NCBI GenBank assembly: GCA_039931555.1
Contig: JBDTRP010000078.1
Location: 26,475 to 90,474, forward strand
Direction of reading: 5' to 3'
From: JAENVT01 sp039931555
Lineage (GTDB): Bacteria > Actinomycetota > Acidimicrobiia > Acidimicrobiales > Ilumatobacteraceae
DNA length: 64,000 nt
The position numbers and the translations under genes are program-made. Below the pieces are notes generated by a model that ran no database searches, had not been told where the DNA came from, and worked only from the letters and a program-made list of their open reading frames with translations. This document shows positions 60,231 to 64,000 of the stretch, piece after piece. Position 1 is the first letter of the stretch. Every line of letters begins with the position of its first letter.

Positions 60231-60968
60231 CTAGTCGATTGCAGCGATGGCGCTGCCACCGAAGACCTGACCGGTCGGCACGACCTCCAGCCGGGTCACG
60301 TCGACGTGCGGCGGCATCGCCAACGCCATGCCGACGAGGGCAGCGATGTCGCTCGGTTGGATCGATATCGCCCCGGAATAGAGGCGGTCGACGGCGACGT
60401 CGTGGCCCCCCATCGCCTCGTCGTAGAGGTTCGTCTCGACGCGGCCGGGCGTCAGCACGGTCACACGCACCGCACTGCCGTGCAGGTCGAGCCGCAACCC
60501 GTCGGCGAACGCATTGAGTGCCGCTTTGGTGGCCGAGTAGAGCGCACTGTTGACCGTCGGTCGGCTGCCGGCGATCGAACCGGTGAACACGACGTGCCCG
60601 AGGTTGCGGAGCACCATGCCCGGCAGCACCGACAACGTGGCGTGCACCGCGGCGCGCAGGTTGATGTCGATCAGCGCGTCGGCCACGGCCGTGCTCGACA
60701 TCTGGGCGGGCCGCAGGTCGCCGATGATGCCGGCGTTGTTGACGAGCACGTCAGCGTCGAGGTCGCTGATGATCTTCGACAGCGCGTCGGTGTCGCGTAC
60801 ATCGACCCCGTGCACGGTGACCCCGTTGTTCCCGCGCATCGCCTCCAGCGCTGAATCGGGCAGCGCCAGGGCGTGCACGTGCATGCCCAGCCGGACGAGC
60901 TCGGAGGCGATCGCTCGACCGATGCCGCCCGAAGCCCCGGTGACCACGGCGGTGCTGTACGGGGTCAC
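60231..60968 (-). CDS. Short-chain dehydrogenase/reductase
   Basis: A 245-residue classical SDR. Seen: TGASGGIGRAIA near residue 11, VLVNNAGI near residue 80, the catalytic Ser in VFTGSIAG and YSATK with Tyr and Lys near residue 145, and TPGRVETNLYDEA. Substrate unknown. GTG start overlaps the stop of the TMADH-like gene, so the two are translated together and may use linked substrates. Confidence 0.9.
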   Translation of the reverse strand: MTPYSTAVVTGASGGIGRAIASELVRLGMHVHALALPDSALEAMRGNNGVTVHGVDVRDTDALSKIISDLDADVLVNNAGIIGDLRPAQMSSTAVADALIDINLRAAVHATLSVLPGMVLRNLGHVVFTGSIAGSRPTVNSALYSATKAALNAFADGLRLDLHGSAVRVTVLTPGRVETNLYDEAMGGHDVAVDRLYSGAISIQPSDIAALVGMALAMPPHVDVTRLEVVPTGQVFGGSAIAAID

Positions 60969-62992
60969 AGGTCTTTGCACAGTCGCAGGGCGTCGTAGAT
61001 CGCGGCGTGGATGTTGCGCCCGGCGACGGCGTCGCCGATGCGGAACAGCTGGTAGCCCTCGTGGATGATCGGTTGGGGAGTGCCGGCGACCAGCGCCGGG
61101 TAGTCGACCTCGCCGCCGTTGCACGAGCCCTTCAGCAAGGCGTGGTACAGCTCGTCGTTGGCCAGCACGCCATGATCGACGACCACGGCATCGACGGTGC
61201 GCGTGTGGCGCACCGGCGAATGGTCGCTTCCGATCTCGACGACCAGACGGCCATTGTCGCGGCGCACCGTGCGCACCCGTTGGTTCAAGGTGATGCGCGT
61301 GTCGGTCTCGTTGAACGCGCGTGCGTACGGCACCATGTTCATGCCGCCGACATCGACGCCGACCGTCCGCTCGGGTGTGACGATCTCGAGGCGTGCGCCG
61401 GATCGGGCGAGCATCTCCGCCGTCGTCATGGCCGAGTGCGTGCCGTCGTCGTCGTACAGCAGCACGTCGCCGCTGAGCCGCGCATGGCCGCCGACCACGT
61501 CCCAGGCCGAGACCGTCAAGTCGGTGCCCGACTCGAGCTCCGGGCTCTGTGGCAATCCTCCCGTGGCGACGATGACGACATCGGGTTGCAGATCACCGAC
61601 GACGTGTTCGTCCGCATACGTGTCAACGCGCACCTCGACACCGAATCGGCTCAGCTCGCTGTCGCGCCACTCGACGATTCCCAGCAGGTCCTTGCGGCGG
61701 GGGTTGCGGGCCGCGAGGCGGATCTGCCCGCCGGTCCACGGCATTGCCTCGAGCACCACGACGTCGTGGCCGCGCTCGGCACAGATCCGGGCCGCTTCCA
61801 GGCCACCGGGACCGGCACCGACGACGACCACCCGACGACGGCTCGGCGCGATCGCGATGACGTGCGGCATCGTCAACTCGCGACCGGTCGCCGCGTTGTG
61901 GATGCACAGTGCCTCACCCGCCTGGTAGATCCGATCGAGGCAGTAGGTCGCCCCGACACACGGCCGGATCGTGTGCTCGATGCCGAGCTCGATCTTGCGG
62001 ACGAGGTGTGGTTCGGCCATCTGGGCGCGGGTCATCCCGACCATGTCGACGAGGCCTTCGGCGATGGCGTGGCGGGCGGTGGCGACGTCGTCGATCTTCG
62101 AGGCATGCAGCACGGCGAGCCCGGTCTCGGCCCGGACCATCCCGGCGAAATCGAGGTGCGGCGCCGAGCGCATGCCGTGGATCGGGATCACCTCGGTGAG
62201 CACGGCGTCGTTGACGATGTTGCCGCGGATCACGTTGACGAAATCGATCAGCTGCTCACCCGCCAGGCGACGGAGGATCTCCAGCCCCACGGGTGCATCG
62301 ATGCCCTCCTCCAAGCGTTCGTCGACCGCCATGCGGATGCCGATGATGTACTCGGGCCCGACACGGTCTCGGATCGCTCGCAGCACCCGAAGCGGGAAGC
62401 GCATGCGGTTGTCGAACGAGCCGCCGTACTCGTCGTCGCGGTGATTCGTTGCGGGTGACCAGAACTGATCGAAGAGGTGACCGTACGCCTCGATCTCCAC
62501 GCCGTCCATCCCGGCTGTCTTCATCCGCTCTGCGGCGTCTGCGTAGTGCCCGACGATGCGATCGATGTCCCACAGTTCGGCCACCTTCGGATGGGACCTG
62601 TGGGCCGGCTCGCGCAGCGCCGATGGCGCGACCACTGGGAGCCAGTCGTCCTGACCCCAGCCGGTTCGCCGCCCGAGGTGACTGATCTGGATCATTGCCG
62701 CTGCACCGTGCTCGTGGATGTCGTCGGTCATCGCCCGGATCCAGGGCACGATCGCGTCGTCGTAGGCATGCAGGTTGCCGAACGCCGGTGGGCTGTCGGG
62801 CGATACGACGGCGGTGCCGGCGGTCATGGTCATCGCCAGGCCACCCTTGGCCTTCTCGACGTGGTACAGCCGGTAGCGGTCCTTGGGCATGCCGTCCTCG
62901 CTGTACGCCGGCTCGTGCGACGACGAGAACACGCGATTCTTCAGTCGAAGTTGCTTGAGGGTGAACGGCTGGAGCAACGGATCCGAAGTCAC
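60965..62992 (-). CDS. Trimethylamine dehydrogenase-like / N-demethylase flavoenzyme (OYE-type fusion)
   Basis: A 675-residue protein with an FMN TIM barrel (residues 1-370: NRVFSSSHEPAYSEDG, QISHLGRRTGW, EIEAYGHLFDQFWSP) followed by NAD(FAD)-binding pyridine-nucleotide disulfide-type domains (VVVVGAGPGGLEAARI near residue 390). This is the build of trimethylamine/dimethylamine dehydrogenase, dienoyl-CoA reductase and N-methylproline (stachydrine) demethylase. The iron-sulfur region reads CVGATYCLDRIY plus a Cys 12 residues later: of the four usual Cys, the second is Ala. Given the neighbours, an N-methyl amine or proline betaine is a good candidate substrate. Confidence 0.85.
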   Translation of the reverse strand: MTSDPLLQPFTLKQLRLKNRVFSSSHEPAYSEDGMPKDRYRLYHVEKAKGGLAMTMTAGTAVVSPDSPPAFGNLHAYDDAIVPWIRAMTDDIHEHGAAAMIQISHLGRRTGWGQDDWLPVVAPSALREPAHRSHPKVAELWDIDRIVGHYADAAERMKTAGMDGVEIEAYGHLFDQFWSPATNHRDDEYGGSFDNRMRFPLRVLRAIRDRVGPEYIIGIRMAVDERLEEGIDAPVGLEILRRLAGEQLIDFVNVIRGNIVNDAVLTEVIPIHGMRSAPHLDFAGMVRAETGLAVLHASKIDDVATARHAIAEGLVDMVGMTRAQMAEPHLVRKIELGIEHTIRPCVGATYCLDRIYQAGEALCIHNAATGRELTMPHVIAIAPSRRRVVVVGAGPGGLEAARICAERGHDVVVLEAMPWTGGQIRLAARNPRRKDLLGIVEWRDSELSRFGVEVRVDTYADEHVVGDLQPDVVIVATGGLPQSPELESGTDLTVSAWDVVGGHARLSGDVLLYDDDGTHSAMTTAEMLARSGARLEIVTPERTVGVDVGGMNMVPYARAFNETDTRITLNQRVRTVRRDNGRLVVEIGSDHSPVRHTRTVDAVVVDHGVLANDELYHALLKGSCNGGEVDYPALVAGTPQPIIHEGYQLFRIGDAVAGRNIHAAIYDALRLCKDL

Positions 62993-63024
62993 GGTTACTT
63001 CTTACAAGGTCTGTCCAATCACCG

Positions 63025-63054
63025 CTGGACGGAGCGGGGCGACGGGTCTAGTTT
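63025..63054 (+). promoter_or_regulatory. Possible promoter of the phosphodiesterase-like gene
   Basis: CTGGAC (63025-63030) and TAGTTT (63049-63054) are spaced by 18 nt in the gap between divergent genes; a Shine-Dalgarno follows at 63097. Confidence 0.35.
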
Positions 63055-63109
63055 GCCCGAGGGGACTCTCAGCGCCAATGCGGTGCACATAGTTCTGGAG
63101 GATCGACTT

Positions 63110-64000
63110 GTGATCGTTACCTTTCGGCCATTCCGGCAGGCGCGTCGGCTGCGCCGTGCCGGCGTGTTCGGTTCGTTGTTGTTGCTCTCGGTTGGGCTGG
63201 TGGTGCCCGCCAGCCCAGCCGTGGCCTCTCGTGACGATGGCAAGGACACATCGCGTGTGTTGTTCTTCGTGTCCGACGGGATGCGTCAGGACCTCGTCGA
63301 AAAATATGCGCATCAGGGCGTCGTGCCCGGTTTCCGCGATCTGCTGCGCAAGGGCATCAAGGCTGCCGACAACGGGTTGTTGACCCAGGCGCCGCCGAAC
63401 ACCGGCGCCGGGTGGTTCACCCTGGCGACGGGGGCGTGGCCTGCCGTGACCGGTTCGACCAACAACACGTTCCACATCAACGGTCAACCCTTCGGCAACC
63501 GCACGTCAGCCTTCGACGCCGGAGTGCTGCAAGCCGAGACGCTTGCCCAATCTGCTGAGCGTGGCGGTCTGAAGGTCGCCCAGATCGAGTGGGCAGGAGG
63601 CGCTGGAGGCGCGATCAGTGGGCCGACGCTCGACTTCCGTCGGTTCCTCTCGGGTCGAGGTATCGCGACCAACTACGTGTCGCCCACCGACCTCGCCAAC
63701 TTCGTGGCGGCATTCGGAGTGCAGTACGACCATCCAGCGGGATTCGCCGGCCAAGCGCCGTTCCCGCAGGCGGCGCCATTGCCCGCCACGGGTTGGACCA
63801 ACGTTCCGACGTCGTTCAGTCCGGCCATGGAGATGCGCTTGCGAGTGCTCGACTTCGGCACCGACAAGTACGGCCTCGATGCCTACATCTACGACTCGAC
63901 CAACGACCATCGCTCCAACTACGACCGCGTCTTGTTCTCGCGAAGCAAGGCTGGCGCCGACAAGGTCGCCGACCTGCGCGAAGGCCAATTGGGCGACGTC
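63110..64000 (+). CDS. Secreted alkaline phosphatase/type I phosphodiesterase family protein, 3' truncated by window
   Basis: The first 297 residues are visible; the frame is open at the right edge. GTG at 63110 has GGAGG 8 nt upstream. A basic N-terminus and hydrophobic stretch (GVFGSLLLLSVGLVV), then PASPAVASRDD, form a Sec signal peptide with cleavage near residue 40. The mature part begins SRVLFFVSDGMRQDLV, with the first metal Asp, and PPNTGAGWFTLATGAWP, where the Thr is the likely nucleophile. This is the alkaline-phosphatase-superfamily phosphodiesterase/nucleotide pyrophosphatase pattern. Substrate unknown. Divergent from the TMADH-like gene. Confidence 0.8.
   Translation, partial: MIVTFRPFRQARRLRRAGVFGSLLLLSVGLVVPASPAVASRDDGKDTSRVLFFVSDGMRQDLVEKYAHQGVVPGFRDLLRKGIKAADNGLLTQAPPNTGAGWFTLATGAWPAVTGSTNNTFHINGQPFGNRTSAFDAGVLQAETLAQSAERGGLKVAQIEWAGGAGGAISGPTLDFRRFLSGRGIATNYVSPTDLANFVAAFGVQYDHPAGFAGQAPFPQAAPLPATGWTNVPTSFSPAMEMRLRVLDFGTDKYGLDAYIYDSTNDHRSNYDRVLFSRSKAGADKVADLREGQLGDV

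Noticed and set aside
1..64000. tRNA, rRNA, CRISPR array, phage or complete insertion sequence
   Set aside because: No cloverleaf, regularly spaced repeat array, integrase or transposase reading frame was seen.

Overview
The window looks like chromosomal DNA of a high-GC Gram-positive bacterium, most likely an actinobacterium of the Acidimicrobiia (Ilumatobacter-like) type. This is inference from high GC in all genes, many GTG starts, tight GTGA/ATGA gene overlaps, a chelatase-I/VWA protein pair whose lengths resemble those of mycobacterial homologues, and repeated TANNNT boxes about 6 nt before start codons, which suggests leaderless mRNAs. No tRNA, rRNA, CRISPR array, phage or intact insertion sequence was seen. 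No gene-free stretch exceeds 300 bases.

Layout. 1-2.7 kb: end of a succinate dehydrogenase operon (sdhAB). 3-11.5 kb: a GH2 glycosidase, a MoxR/ChlI-type AAA protein and its VWA partner, separated by a minus-strand operon of a nucleotide cyclase, a GH1-like protein without catalytic glutamates, and xylose isomerase. 11.7-13.3 kb: a three-gene overlapping operon encoding a sigma region 2/3-like protein, a zinc-ribbon/HTH protein and a small acidic protein; this may be a split sigma factor. 13.3-24.4 kb: a type IV pilus locus with an unknown membrane protein, pilC, pilT, pilB and three minor pilin-like genes on minus, and a pilM-pilN fusion, pilO and the major pilin on plus. 24.5-24.75 kb: remnant of a toxin-antitoxin module.

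24.8-63 kb: a long island for methylated amines and osmolytes. It holds a Rieske oxygenase, three paralogous dimethylglycine/sarcosine dehydrogenase-like flavoproteins (851, 811 and 816 aa), electron transfer flavoprotein EtfBA, a choline kinase-like protein, an ornithine cyclodeaminase/threonine dehydratase-like pair, a branched-chain-type ABC transporter (LivKHMGF), a glycine-betaine-type ABC transporter (ProVWX, with a doubled permease), a choline dehydrogenase-like GMC enzyme, an IclR regulator, FolD, formate-THF ligase, an SDR and a trimethylamine-dehydrogenase-like flavoenzyme. Read together: betaines and related amines are imported, demethylated stepwise, electrons leave through ETF, and methyl carbon goes through methylene-THF, FolD and Fhs. 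A secreted phosphodiesterase-like protein runs off the right edge.

Three families of 40-50 nt nested palindromes occur in intergenic gaps. Each is present at two distant places, mostly at 3' ends of genes.
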